From positions 1,556,840 to 1,620,839 of the forward strand of contig NZ_LT635480.1 in NCBI RefSeq assembly GCF_900120375.1: a stretch of 64,000 bases of DNA, given 5' to 3'. The notes beneath the pieces were generated by a model. The model saw only the letters and a list, made by a program, of their open reading frames with translations, had not been told where the DNA came from and made no database searches. The translations under genes were made by a program, and so were the position numbers. How positions within the stretch are numbered: the first letter of the stretch is position 1; each line of letters opens with the position of its first letter. Source of the DNA: Ndongobacter massiliensis. Its GTDB lineage: Bacteria > Bacillota > Clostridia > Tissierellales > Peptoniphilaceae. Shown here in pieces: positions 53,975 to 62,803 of this stretch.

Positions 53975-55495
53975 TCATGAGGTCCCCTTGAGTTTCTGTG
54001 TGAGTTCTTCAACGGTGTCTTTGTATTCGGGCTTCGGCCCGTTTTTTTCTTTCGTTTCGATTTTGGATAAACCGTGCAGCACGGTGGTGTGATCGCGATT
54101 GAAATGCTTTCCGATGGCGACCAACGATAAACTCGTTAAATGCCGTGCCAAATACATTGCAATTTGCCGCGGACGTGCGATGGCGTTTTGTTTGCTGACG
54201 GAAGACAATGCCCCGGTTTCCAAACCATACGTTTCTTCCACGATGCGTATAATATCTTCGATTTGAATGACCGTCTCTTTTTTTTCTTCCAGATTGAGCG
54301 CATTTCGCGTAATTTCCAACACTTTTTCGCGCGCTTGCGTCATGGGATCCATTTGTTTGAAGCGCAGGAATGCAATGACGCGAATAAAAGATCCCTCCAA
54401 TTCCCGAATGTTGGACGTGATTTCATTGGCAATGAATTCCACCGCGTACGCAGGCAGCTCCATCCCTTCCTGCTTGGATTTATGATTGAGAATCGCTACA
54501 CGCGTCTCAAAATCCGGCGGCTGAATGTCCGCCGTCATACCCCCTTCAAAACGGGTGACGAGACGTTCTTCCAGATTTTTCAATTCTTTCGGGGGTTTAT
54601 CTGAGGACAAAACGATTTGTTTATTCGCTTCTTTCAGGTCGTTGAAAGTGTGAAAGACTTCTTCCATCGTGGCCTTTTTTCCGGCGATAAACTGTATATC
54701 GTCAATGAGAATGACATCGATCGAGCGGTATTTTTTGCGGAAATTTTCTTTTTCCACATTGGTCCCGTTTTCAATCATGGCGATCATTTCATTCATAAAT
54801 TTTTCACTGGTCGTGTACAGAACCTTTTTTTGCGGGTCATTGCGCAGGATTTCATGCGCAATCGCCTGCATGAGGTGGGTTTTTCCCAAACCCGATCCGC
54901 CATAAATAAAGAAAGGATTGTACGCACTGCCCGGATTTTTCACTACGCCTTTCGCCACAGCAAAGGCAAATTCGTTGCTGGGACCGGAAACAAAGCTGTC
55001 CATGGTGTACTTGGGATTTAACGTTGCATAGCCATTTTGCGCCTGTTGTTCCGAATGGCGCGTTTTTTCCTCTCGAATGCGTTCGACAATGCGTGGTGTC
55101 TCCAGCGACAGATCATCGGAGATCACATCCTGCGCTGTTTTTTTTGCAGAAGAAACCGGAGGTTCTTCGGTAAGCTGTGCCTCTCGCATGACGCTTTGCC
55201 CGGCGGGTTCATATTTCAGCCGGTTAACCAGAACCATGTAGTTATCCAGACTGGGATCGGTTAATTCCACATGAATCGGTTTATTGCATAGGTAGGAAAG
55301 ATATTCTTCAATATCTTTCATATATTTTTTTCGCACCATATTGGCAATGAAATTGCTGGTTGCGTCCAGAACTAAACAATCATTATTCAAAGAAATCGGC
55401 TTCAACGGATCAATCCAATTTTGAAGCTGCAAATTATTTAATTTCAGGCTCAACATCTCAACGACTTCCTGCCAGATGATGGAGAGGTCGCTCAT
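53975..55495 (-). CDS. dnaA: Chromosomal replication initiator DnaA
   Basis: 506 residues: domain I (1-80), a long linker domain II (about 90-160), AAA+ domain with Walker A GGSGLGKT (199-206) and VILIDDIQF, and domain IV with LVAIGKHFNRDHTTVLHG contacting DnaA boxes. The ATG at 55495 is set by AAAGGAG 5 nt upstream and the normal N-terminus (MSDLSIIWQEVVEML); an upstream in-frame ATG 67 codons earlier lies within oriC and has no support. Confidence 0.97.
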   Translation of the reverse strand: MSDLSIIWQEVVEMLSLKLNNLQLQNWIDPLKPISLNNDCLVLDATSNFIANMVRKKYMKDIEEYLSYLCNKPIHVELTDPSLDNYMVLVNRLKYEPAGQSVMREAQLTEEPPVSSAKKTAQDVISDDLSLETPRIVERIREEKTRHSEQQAQNGYATLNPKYTMDSFVSGPSNEFAFAVAKGVVKNPGSAYNPFFIYGGSGLGKTHLMQAIAHEILRNDPQKKVLYTTSEKFMNEMIAMIENGTNVEKENFRKKYRSIDVILIDDIQFIAGKKATMEEVFHTFNDLKEANKQIVLSSDKPPKELKNLEERLVTRFEGGMTADIQPPDFETRVAILNHKSKQEGMELPAYAVEFIANEITSNIRELEGSFIRVIAFLRFKQMDPMTQAREKVLEITRNALNLEEKKETVIQIEDIIRIVEETYGLETGALSSVSKQNAIARPRQIAMYLARHLTSLSLVAIGKHFNRDHTTVLHGLSKIETKEKNGPKPEYKDTVEELTQKLKGTS

Positions 55496-55770
55496 GGCAA
55501 CTCCTTTCTTTTCCGATAGGGAAAAGCAATGATCCCCCGTTACGAGTGGATAGATTCGTGGAAAAAAGAAAAAATCCCGGAAAGAGAAATATTCCACCGA
55601 CGGTTTTCCACGATTCCACCGAAGAAAAGGTGGAGCATTCTGCAGAAAAGAAAGCAGAAAAAAAAGAAATCCACCAATTATGAACGGGTTATCCACAAGT
55701 TATCCACATTTGTGGATAACTTGTGTTTTTTTCCACCAAAAACACGCTTTTTGTTGTTTTCATTATATCA
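55496..55770. other. oriC: Origin of replication (oriC), dnaA-proximal part
   Basis: Three perfect DnaA boxes: TTATCCACA at 55689-55697 and 55700-55708, TGTGGATAA at 55711-55719 (the last two facing each other). Further degenerate copies (TTCCAC-type) lie at 55590-55635. Flanked by dnaA and rpmH, the classic Firmicute origin. A/T-rich stretches at 55645-55680 and 55735-55760 could be the unwinding element. Confidence 0.85.
55762..55770 (-). promoter_or_regulatory. Putative dnaA promoter, extended -10
   Basis: Minus strand TGATATAAT, with TATAAT at 55762-55767. The resulting leader of about 260 nt crosses the DnaA boxes, allowing autoregulation. Confidence 0.5.
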
Positions 55771-55822
55771 TAAGGAGAAATTCGACTCCACTTTCCAATC
55801 GAGCGCATAACAGCGAGATTGC

Positions 55823-55851
55823 TTGACAGTCCCAAGGGATTTCAATACAAT
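55823..55851 (+). promoter_or_regulatory. rpmH promoter
   Basis: TTGACA (55823-55828), 17 nt, TACAAT (55846-55851). Near-consensus. Confidence 0.9.
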
Positions 55852-55956
55852 CAAGAAGATTCCGCAGCGTTTCGATACGGTGTCATTTGCGTGGGCAAGC
55901 CATCGAAACAAACGCGCAGCGAGCGCGCGGAGTACTAAGAGGCAAGGAGGGATAAT

Positions 55957-56091
55957 ATGAAGCGAACGTATCAACCGAATCGTCGTAAAAGGGCGAATGA
56001 TCACGGTTTTCGCAAGAGAATGGCAACGACGGGCGGCCGTCGCGTACTGAAAGCGAGAAGACTGAAGGGAAGAAAAAGATTGTCTGCGTAG
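55957..56091 (+). CDS. rpmH: Ribosomal protein bL34
   Basis: 44-residue basic protein beginning [12 protein letters not shown] and ending RKRLSA, the invariant bL34 pattern. AAGGAGG at 55944-55950. It is read away from dnaA, beside the origin. Confidence 0.98.
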   Translation: MKRTYQPNRRKRANDHGFRKRMATTGGRRVLKARRLKGRKRLSA

Positions 56092-56133
56092 GTCTATGCT
56101 CGGTCATAGACCTTTTTTATTCGAGGGGAAATC

Positions 56134-56511
56134 ATGGAACGTGCGCTTCGACTGCGAAAAAATTCAGATTTTCAACGATTGTATCGACGCGGGGAAGCCT
56201 ACTATAATCGACAGTTCAAAGTTTTGTGTCGAAAAAATGGAAGAAAAACGAATCGATATGGTTTTTCCATCTCGAAAAAAATGGGAAAAGCGACCGCCAG
56301 AAACCGTTTGAAACGCAGACTGCGAGAAATTGTGCGACATCATGAAGCCGCGTTTCCGCAAGGCTACGATTTTGCTTTTGTTCCGCGCGAGGGGGTTCAG
56401 GAACTGTCTTATGCCGATTTGGAGAAGTCAGTCCTGCATCTTTTGACGCTGCGCGAGCGGCGCGCTTCTCTGCGAAAACCTCGCAACAGCGAAGGAAGCC
56501 GTAAATCATGA
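56134..56511 (+). CDS. rnpA: Ribonuclease P protein component
   Basis: 125 residues. Contains the RNA-contact motif [14 protein letters not shown] and the N-terminal [15 protein letters not shown]. Normal length 110-125. Confidence 0.96.
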   Translation: MERALRLRKNSDFQRLYRRGEAYYNRQFKVLCRKNGRKTNRYGFSISKKMGKATARNRLKRRLREIVRHHEAAFPQGYDFAFVPREGVQELSYADLEKSVLHLLTLRERRASLRKPRNSEGSRKS

Positions 56512-56720
56512 ACCGTATCGCAGAGGGGTTGATTCGATTCTATCAGCGTTGGATTTCTCCTTTGTATGGGAGTGGGAAATGCAAGTACCAGCCGACTTGT
56601 TCCCAATACGCGTTGGAAGCCTTTCGCCGATATCGTTTTACAACGGCTTGTTGTCTCAGTCTATGGCGTATTTTACGCTGCAATCCGTTCAGTAAGGGCG
56701 GTAAGGATCCGTTGCGATAG
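56508..56720 (+). CDS. yidD: Membrane protein insertion efficiency factor YidD
   Basis: 70 residues with [24 protein letters not shown] and [12 protein letters not shown]. Its ATG overlaps the rnpA stop by 4 bp. Confidence 0.96.
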   Translation: MNRIAEGLIRFYQRWISPLYGSGKCKYQPTCSQYALEAFRRYRFTTACCLSLWRILRCNPFSKGGKDPLR

Positions 56721-56745
56721 CGATGGAGAGTAGGAGAAAAATAGT

Positions 56746-57477
56746 TTGTCGATTCTATATCAAATTTTTGGCGCAATCATGCGTCAAATATACGAGTTTA
56801 TCATCACAATCGGACAGGAACCGAAAACGATCTCGTATTTTGCCATCACAATTTTATTGATGGCGGTGCTCAATAAATTGATTACCCTTCCCCTGACCCT
56901 GCGTCAGGCACGGGCATCCAAGAAGATGCAGGATATCAATCCGCAACTGGAGGCGCTGAAAAAGCGCTATGGGTATGACGAGCGTATTCTGCAGCAAAAA
57001 ACGATGGAGTTTTACAAGGAGAACAAGGTTTCGCAAGTCGGTTGTTCCAGTTGTCTGCCGATGGTCATACAGTTGATTATCGTCCTCGCTCTGTTTGGAA
57101 TTATGCGGAATCCGGAACAATACCTCTTTGACGACCCTGGGATGTTTGCGCATATACAAAAGAATTTTTTATGGATTCAGGATTTATCACTGGCCGATCC
57201 GTACTGGTTCGCCCTGCCCTTACTCAACTCGGCATCGCAGATTCTCGTTTCCCTGTTGAATCCGCAAATGCAGCAATCGCAGGCGGCCGGCGGATCCAGT
57301 GCGTCGTCGATGCGCATGATGACCTATATGATGCCGGTGGTTTTCTTCTTTGTCTTCGTCAATTTCCAAGCCGCCCTGCTTTTATACTGGGGCTTTGGCA
57401 ATCTCTTGGAAGTATCGATTCGCCTGATTTCGCGTCTTTTTATGCGGAAAACAGAACCGGAACCGGATCGCCGATAG
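56746..57477 (+). CDS. yidC: Membrane protein insertase YidC/Oxa1
   Basis: 243 residues, short Gram-positive form with five membrane helices. No lipobox is apparent at the N-terminus, unlike SpoIIIJ-type lipoproteins. TTG start at 56746, GGAG 9-10 nt upstream; an ATG 11 codons later is a weaker choice. Confidence 0.94.
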   Translation: MSILYQIFGAIMRQIYEFIITIGQEPKTISYFAITILLMAVLNKLITLPLTLRQARASKKMQDINPQLEALKKRYGYDERILQQKTMEFYKENKVSQVGCSSCLPMVIQLIIVLALFGIMRNPEQYLFDDPGMFAHIQKNFLWIQDLSLADPYWFALPLLNSASQILVSLLNPQMQQSQAAGGSSASSMRMMTYMMPVVFFFVFVNFQAALLLYWGFGNLLEVSIRLISRLFMRKTEPEPDRR

Positions 57478-57544
57478 CGTTTCTCGGAGGAGAGCGGGAA
57501 ATGTTCGAGTTGTTGCGCGATGCGAAAAGAGCAGGAGGGATAGC

Positions 57545-58453
57545 ATGAAATCAGTCGTTAAAACGGCAAAAAGTGTGGATGAAGCGGTTCATCTTGCGCT
57601 GGTGGAATTGCAGCGGGAGTTGGACGAGGTCGATATTGAAATTTTGGAAGAATCGAAAGCGGGCTTTCTTGGTTTCGGTTCGCGAAATGCCGTCGTACGT
57701 GTAACGTTGCGGGAAGAAACCCCGAAAGAGATGACGAAGTCGGAACCGGAAGAAGCGGTTTCGGCGCCTACCTCTGAACCCTCCGACTTCACTTCGAAAT
57801 CGGTGGTTTCGACAGCGGAGGAAGCGGCGGAGGGGAAAGACGATGTGGAAAAAGAGTTGACGTTGAAGGAAGAAGCTGCCGGCATCACATCATCCGAAGA
57901 AGAAGCGGATCGTACAGACATGTCGGAAGCGGAAGCATGCAGCGAAGCCTTTGATACGCCAACCTCGGAGACAGAAAGTGGGAACGCGCAAGAAGAACGC
58001 GTGGAAGAGTTTGCCGCCGATTGGTTGCTTTCCATTTTGGAACAGATGCACATCGACGCACAGGTGAGCGGCGACCGAAATGAGAATACCCTTTTTCTGG
58101 AAATCAGCGACTTGAGCGATGAAGATACAGGCATTGTCATCGGGCGGCGTGCGGAAACGCTCAATGCACTGCAATATCTGCTGGCGATTGCGATCAATCG
58201 GCACTGTGAAGAGCATTTACGCGTCCTGATTGATGTCGGCGGGTATCGCGGACGGCGCAAAGCCAGTATTGAGACCATGGCGCGGCGGACGGCGGAAAAG
58301 GTGCAACGTTTTCGACGTTCCATTGCGTTGGAGCCGATGAATGCTTATGAACGTCGCATCGTGCATTTCGCGCTACAGGATATGCCCAATGTGGAAACCG
58401 TATCGGAGGGACGCGATCCGTATCGCAAAGTCGTAATTCGATATACGAAGTAG
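57545..58453 (+). CDS. jag: RNA-binding protein KhpB/Jag
   Basis: 302 residues: Jag_N (1-50, with the conserved KAGFLGFG), an acidic Ser/Thr/Glu-rich linker (about 56-150), KH domain (about 155-225, GIVIGRRAETLNALQYL) and R3H domain (about 230-300, RRTAEKVQ ... MNAYERRIVHFAL). Longer than the usual 205-210 because of the linker. Works with KhpA in RNA binding and cell-wall elongation in other Firmicutes. Confidence 0.95.
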   Translation: MKSVVKTAKSVDEAVHLALVELQRELDEVDIEILEESKAGFLGFGSRNAVVRVTLREETPKEMTKSEPEEAVSAPTSEPSDFTSKSVVSTAEEAAEGKDDVEKELTLKEEAAGITSSEEEADRTDMSEAEACSEAFDTPTSETESGNAQEERVEEFAADWLLSILEQMHIDAQVSGDRNENTLFLEISDLSDEDTGIVIGRRAETLNALQYLLAIAINRHCEEHLRVLIDVGGYRGRRKASIETMARRTAEKVQRFRRSIALEPMNAYERRIVHFALQDMPNVETVSEGRDPYRKVVIRYTK

Positions 58454-58478
58454 CGGTCTCTCAAGAGACCGCTTTTTT
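58452..58478 (+). terminator. Terminator after jag
   Basis: AGCGGTCTC-TCAA-GAGACCGCT followed by TTTTT. Confidence 0.9.
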
Positions 58479-58504
58479 ATCGGGATCGTCGGAAGGAAAA
58501 TGCT

Positions 58505-59944
58505 GTGAAAACGCAAGACGAAACGCGGGAAAAAAAGATGGCTGCCGCACCGGGCACCATGGAAGAGGATACGATCGCGGCGATTGCCACCGCCGTCGGA
58601 AAAGCAGGCATCGGCATTGTGCGCATCAGCGGTCCCGATGCGTTTTCCATTGCACAGGCGGTGTTTCGACCGACCGGAACTCCCTTATCAAGAACCGATG
58701 ATCGAAAATTGCGATATGGACACATCATTTGTGGGGAAAAAATTATTGATGAAGTGTTGGTGAGCTTTATGCGCGGACCGCACACCTATACGGCGGAAGA
58801 TGTCGTTGAAATCAATGCCCACGGCGGAGCGCTTTCCGTGCGTCGCATTCTCGCCTTGGTTTTGGAAAAGGGTGCGCGTTTTGCAGAACGCGGCGAATTT
58901 ACGCGCCGCGCCTTCTTGAACGGGCGCATTGATCTCGCACAGGCGGAAGCCGTACGGGATGTTATCGATGCGCAGACGACGCGCGCGCACGAGCAAGCGG
59001 TAAAACAATTAGATGGAAAATTATCAAAAGAAATAAACAGAATAAAGGATTCCGTGTTGAAATTGCTTGCGGAGATGGAATACGGCATCAACTTTATGGA
59101 GGATGCCCAAGAGGAGTTGCCACAGGAACCGATGCAAAACGCAGCGCGCGCCATACTGACGTCGATGGATGCGCTGTTATCTTCCGCCGCGCGGGGACGG
59201 TTGTTGCGCGAGGGCATTGCAACGGCCATCGTCGGAAGTCCCAATGTGGGCAAATCCTCGCTGTTAAATGCGTTGCTGTGCGAATCGCGTGCGATTGTCA
59301 CGGACATTCCGGGTACCACGCGCGACTCCATCGAGGAATCGTATGATTTGGACGGGATTTTGCTGCGCCTGATTGATACGGCGGGCATTCGCGAAACCGA
59401 GGATCGCGTGGAGGCGATCGGTGTGGAACGCAGTCGCGCTTTGATGCGGGAAGCCGATTTAATCTTGCTGGTGCTCGACACGGCGCGGGTTCCGCAAAAA
59501 CAGGACGACGAACTTGTTGCCGAGGCGGCTGCCGGTACGGCACTCCTTCTTTTGAATAAAAGCGATCAACCGACCGCCGATGCATTTGCGCAAAAATTGG
59601 CGCAGTGGAAGGCACAATACCCTGCCCTTTCCTGGTTGGAAATTTCCGCCAAAACGGGAGCGGGACTTTCCCGGCTGGAAGAGACCATTCGCGATTTGTT
59701 TTTTGAAGGCGCGGTGGAAAATGCGCCGCCGGCGGCACTGACGAATCTCAGGCAAACCGAGCTCGTTCGGAAAAGCCGAAACGAAGTGCAACAGACGCTG
59801 GAAGATTTAGAACGCGGCGTCGTGTTGGATGCGGTGGAAGTCAGTCTGCGATCGGCGTATCGTTATTTGTGTGAAGTAACCGGCGAGTCGATGGATGAAA
59901 AAGTGCTGGATCGAATTTTTCAGTCGTTTTGTGTAGGAAAGTAG
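58505..59944 (+). CDS. mnmE: tRNA modification GTPase MnmE
   Basis: 479 residues: N-terminal formyl-THF-binding domain ([10 protein letters not shown]), helical domain and an inserted GTPase with G1 GSPNVGKSS (about 243-251), G3 DTAG, G4 NKSD; ends FCVGK with the catalytic C-terminal Cys motif. GTG start at 58505, AAGGAAA upstream. Works with MnmG in cmnm5U34 formation. Confidence 0.96.
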   Translation: MKTQDETREKKMAAAPGTMEEDTIAAIATAVGKAGIGIVRISGPDAFSIAQAVFRPTGTPLSRTDDRKLRYGHIICGEKIIDEVLVSFMRGPHTYTAEDVVEINAHGGALSVRRILALVLEKGARFAERGEFTRRAFLNGRIDLAQAEAVRDVIDAQTTRAHEQAVKQLDGKLSKEINRIKDSVLKLLAEMEYGINFMEDAQEELPQEPMQNAARAILTSMDALLSSAARGRLLREGIATAIVGSPNVGKSSLLNALLCESRAIVTDIPGTTRDSIEESYDLDGILLRLIDTAGIRETEDRVEAIGVERSRALMREADLILLVLDTARVPQKQDDELVAEAAAGTALLLLNKSDQPTADAFAQKLAQWKAQYPALSWLEISAKTGAGLSRLEETIRDLFFEGAVENAPPAALTNLRQTELVRKSRNEVQQTLEDLERGVVLDAVEVSLRSAYRYLCEVTGESMDEKVLDRIFQSFCVGK

Positions 59945-59958
59945 GAAGGGCACGGGAG

Positions 59959-61899
59959 ATGAAGCAGGAAGAGCGCAGCGTACCGGAATATACAAGAGCA
60001 AAGGCGGATGTCATCGTCGTCGGTTCGGGTCATGCCGGCTGTGAAGCGGCGCTGGCGGCGGCACGCCTGGGCAAAAATACGCTGCTTTTGACCATCAGTT
60101 TAGAATCCATCGCGGATATGCCCTGTAATCCCAATGTCGGCGGAACCGGTAAAGGACACCTGGTCCGTGAAATTGACGCCTTAGGTGGAGAAATGGGGTT
60201 GGTTATCGATGCGACGTTTCTCCAATCGCGCATGTTGAATCGGTCCAAAGGACCTGCCATTCACTCGCTGCGGGTGCAGGCGGACAAACGCCGGTACCAC
60301 GATGAGATGAAGCGTCGACTGGAACGCCAGCCGCGGCTGCAGCTGATCGAGGCGGAAGCCTGCCGCCTCTTGGTGGAAGAAGGCGTTGTGCGGGGAATTG
60401 TCACGCGCACGGGGGCACGTTATCTCGCCCCGGCGGTGATCCTATGCACCGGAACCTTTTTGAACGGAAGAATTTTGATGGGAGAATGTTCCTATTCGTC
60501 GGGACCGCATGGTCTGCAGCCGTCCTTGTCTTTTTCCGATTCGTTGCGCGCCTGCGGATTTGCGCTGCGGCGTTTCAAGACGGGGACGCCGGCGCGCGTC
60601 AATCGACGCTCGATCGATTTTTCACAGATGATTCTTCAGGAAGGCGACCAAACCGTTGTCCCCTTTTCTTTTCTCAATCAGGGAAAGTCGCTGGAGCGCA
60701 AACAACTCCCCTGCTATCTGACGTATACAACGGCGGAAACGAAACGCATCATTCTAGAAAATTTAGGGCGCAGTCCCATGTACAGCGGCGAGGTGCACGG
60801 CGTTGGACCGCGTTACTGCCCGTCTATTGAAGATAAAATGGTTCGTTTCCCGGATCGCGAGGAGCATCAGGTGTTTTTAGAGCCGGAAGGGGAAAGTACG
60901 GATGAGATTTATGTCCAGGGCGTCAGCTCGACGTTGCCGGAAGAGGTGCAGCTGGAACTGTATCGTTCGATTCGCGGATTGGAACACGTTGAAATTATGC
61001 GCTCCGCTTACGGCATCGAATACGACTGCATCGATGCACGTGTATTGCGGCGCAGTTTGGAAAGTTTTTCCGTCCATGGACTCTACTTCGCCGGACAGAT
61101 CAACGGTTCCTCCGGCTATGAGGAGGCGGCAGCCCAGGGTTTGCTCGCCGGAATCAATGCGGCGCTACAATTGGACGGAAAGTCGCCGCTTATTTTAGAT
61201 CGCAGCGAAGCGTATATCGGCGTTTTAATTGACGATCTGGTGACCAAGGGAACAAACGAACCCTATCGCATGATGACCTCGCGCTGTGAATACCGGTTGA
61301 GTTTGCGCCAGGACAATGCGGATGTCCGTCTGACCGAGCGCGGGTATCAAATCGGACTGGCCAGTGAGGAACGGTATCGGCGCATGCAGGCGAAGAAAGC
61401 GGCCATTGCGCAAGAACGGCAGCGCCTTTTGCAGGTGATGCTCTCCCCCAATGAAGAAACCAATGCAATTCTGGAATCGCTGGAGTCGGCTCCGTTGAAA
61501 ACGGGTCTCTCCCTTTCGGAACTCCTTCGTCGTCCGGAAATGACCTATGAAAATGCAGCGCCACTGGACCCCACCCGCACGGTGTTGCCAGACGAAGTGA
61601 TCAGCGAAGTGGAAACGGAAATCAAATACGAAGGGTACATTGAAAAACAGGCCCGGCAAATTCGCCAATTCCGTCGTCTGGAAAATCAGGCACTCACGAT
61701 TGCCGATTACACCACTATCAATGGATTAAAAAAGGAAGCAGCCCAGAAATTAAACCAGATTTGTCCGGAGTCGGTCGGGCAGGCGTCGCGAATCAGCGGC
61801 GTGAGTCCGTCGGATATCAATGTATTGCTGATTGAACTGGAAGTACGGCGCAGAAAGAACAGTAGTCACCCAGACGAGAAGGAGCGTATTGATGAATGA
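59959..61899 (+). CDS. mnmG: tRNA modification enzyme MnmG (GidA)
   Basis: 646 residues, FAD site [12 protein letters not shown] (about 20-31), [13 protein letters not shown] (FAD/NAD loop), C-terminal helical domain that docks MnmE. The ATG at 59959 (AGGAAGG upstream) is chosen over a GTG/TTG reading that overlaps mnmE. The stop overlaps rsmG. Confidence 0.96.
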   Translation: MKQEERSVPEYTRAKADVIVVGSGHAGCEAALAAARLGKNTLLLTISLESIADMPCNPNVGGTGKGHLVREIDALGGEMGLVIDATFLQSRMLNRSKGPAIHSLRVQADKRRYHDEMKRRLERQPRLQLIEAEACRLLVEEGVVRGIVTRTGARYLAPAVILCTGTFLNGRILMGECSYSSGPHGLQPSLSFSDSLRACGFALRRFKTGTPARVNRRSIDFSQMILQEGDQTVVPFSFLNQGKSLERKQLPCYLTYTTAETKRIILENLGRSPMYSGEVHGVGPRYCPSIEDKMVRFPDREEHQVFLEPEGESTDEIYVQGVSSTLPEEVQLELYRSIRGLEHVEIMRSAYGIEYDCIDARVLRRSLESFSVHGLYFAGQINGSSGYEEAAAQGLLAGINAALQLDGKSPLILDRSEAYIGVLIDDLVTKGTNEPYRMMTSRCEYRLSLRQDNADVRLTERGYQIGLASEERYRRMQAKKAAIAQERQRLLQVMLSPNEETNAILESLESAPLKTGLSLSELLRRPEMTYENAAPLDPTRTVLPDEVISEVETEIKYEGYIEKQARQIRQFRRLENQALTIADYTTINGLKKEAAQKLNQICPESVGQASRISGVSPSDINVLLIELEVRRRKNSSHPDEKERIDE

Positions 61900-62599
61900 G
61901 TTTTTGCAAAATGCCAAAGAGCCGCCTTTTTGTTTGAACGATGCGCAGATACAAAAATTCACGCAGTTTCGCACGCTTCTATTGGATTGGAATACGCGAA
62001 TGGATCTTACGGCAATTACAGACCCGGATGAAATTGACGAAAAACATTTTTTGGACTCCTTAAGTGTTTTTCGCGTTATGGACCGCAACGCGGCGTTGCG
62101 TGTGATTGATGTTGGAACGGGTGCGGGCTTTCCGGGCATCCCGCTGAAAATTGCAAACCCGAAAATCGAGCTGACACTGCTCGACAGCCTGCAGAAGCGC
62201 GTGCGTTTTTTGGAGGAGGTTATAGCGCAATGTCAGCTGACAAAGACCATTGCCATCCATGGGCGCGCGGAAGAGTTCGGGTGCAAACCTGATTATCGTG
62301 CGGCGTATGATGTTGCGCTTTCCCGCGCTGTGGCGCCGCTGCCGACGCTGTTGGAGTACTGTCTCCCCTTTGTTCGCCTTGGTGGGTATTTTTACTGTAT
62401 GAAGGGACCCAAGGCAGGAGAAGAGATTGCAAGTGCAAAAAATGCGCTGCAAATACTCGGTGGCGTGCTGCTGAAGGTCGATTCCTTTACCTTCGGAAAA
62501 GATGCGCTGCAGCGCAATCTGCTTGTCATAAAAAAAGTCCACTCCACACCGGAACTATATCCCCGTACACAGGGAAAGCCGCGCAAAAAACCTTTGTAA
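61892..62599 (+). CDS. rsmG: 16S rRNA m7G527 methyltransferase RsmG
   Basis: 235 residues with the SAM motif [17 protein letters not shown] (about 71-87) and KKVRFLEE-like [10 protein letters not shown]. Start at 61892 (AAGGAG 9 nt upstream); overlaps mnmG by 8 bp. Confidence 0.96.
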   Translation: MNEFLQNAKEPPFCLNDAQIQKFTQFRTLLLDWNTRMDLTAITDPDEIDEKHFLDSLSVFRVMDRNAALRVIDVGTGAGFPGIPLKIANPKIELTLLDSLQKRVRFLEEVIAQCQLTKTIAIHGRAEEFGCKPDYRAAYDVALSRAVAPLPTLLEYCLPFVRLGGYFYCMKGPKAGEEIASAKNALQILGGVLLKVDSFTFGKDALQRNLLVIKKVHSTPELYPRTQGKPRKKPL

Positions 62600-62610
62600 A
62601 GGTTATAGAC

Positions 62611-62637
62611 GAGTCCGGGCGCAGCCCGGGCTTTTTC
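62611..62637 (+). terminator. Terminator of the rpmH-rsmG group
   Basis: AGTCCGGGC-GCA-GCCCGGGCT stem then TTTT. Confidence 0.88.
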
Positions 62638-62657
62638 TATTGGGAAAAGGGATAGTC

Positions 62658-62747
62658 AAAATTGTTTCATATGAAACAATTTTAGGAAAAACTTAATGTT
62701 TCATATGAAACCAGGGATAGAAGAGCTCGAATGTTTCATATGAAACA
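62658..62747. repeat. parS: Three parS-like 16-bp palindromes
   Basis: TGTTTCATATGAAACA at 62663-62678 and 62732-62747, and a copy ending in C at 62697-62712; starts are 34 and 35 bp apart. The first is the centre of a 26-bp perfect palindrome (62658-62683). The consensus parS of B. subtilis is TGTTNCACGTGAAACA; these differ only at the two central bases (TA for CG). The location next to the origin and rsmG is where chromosomal parS sites and Soj/Spo0J genes cluster. They could instead be operators for cinA. Confidence 0.65.
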
Positions 62748-62803
62748 TCTACAGAAAACTACATTTTCCATTTCTGCATGGTAGAATAAATGTGGAGGCG
62801 ACG

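Noticed and set aside
53975-55696. Longer dnaA reading starting 67 codons upstream
   Set aside because: That N-terminus runs through the oriC region, has no ribosome-binding site and is not found in DnaA proteins.
62658-62747. CRISPR-like short repeat array
   Set aside because: Only three 16-bp palindromes with 34-35 bp period and no regular spacers or cas genes; fits protein-binding sites.
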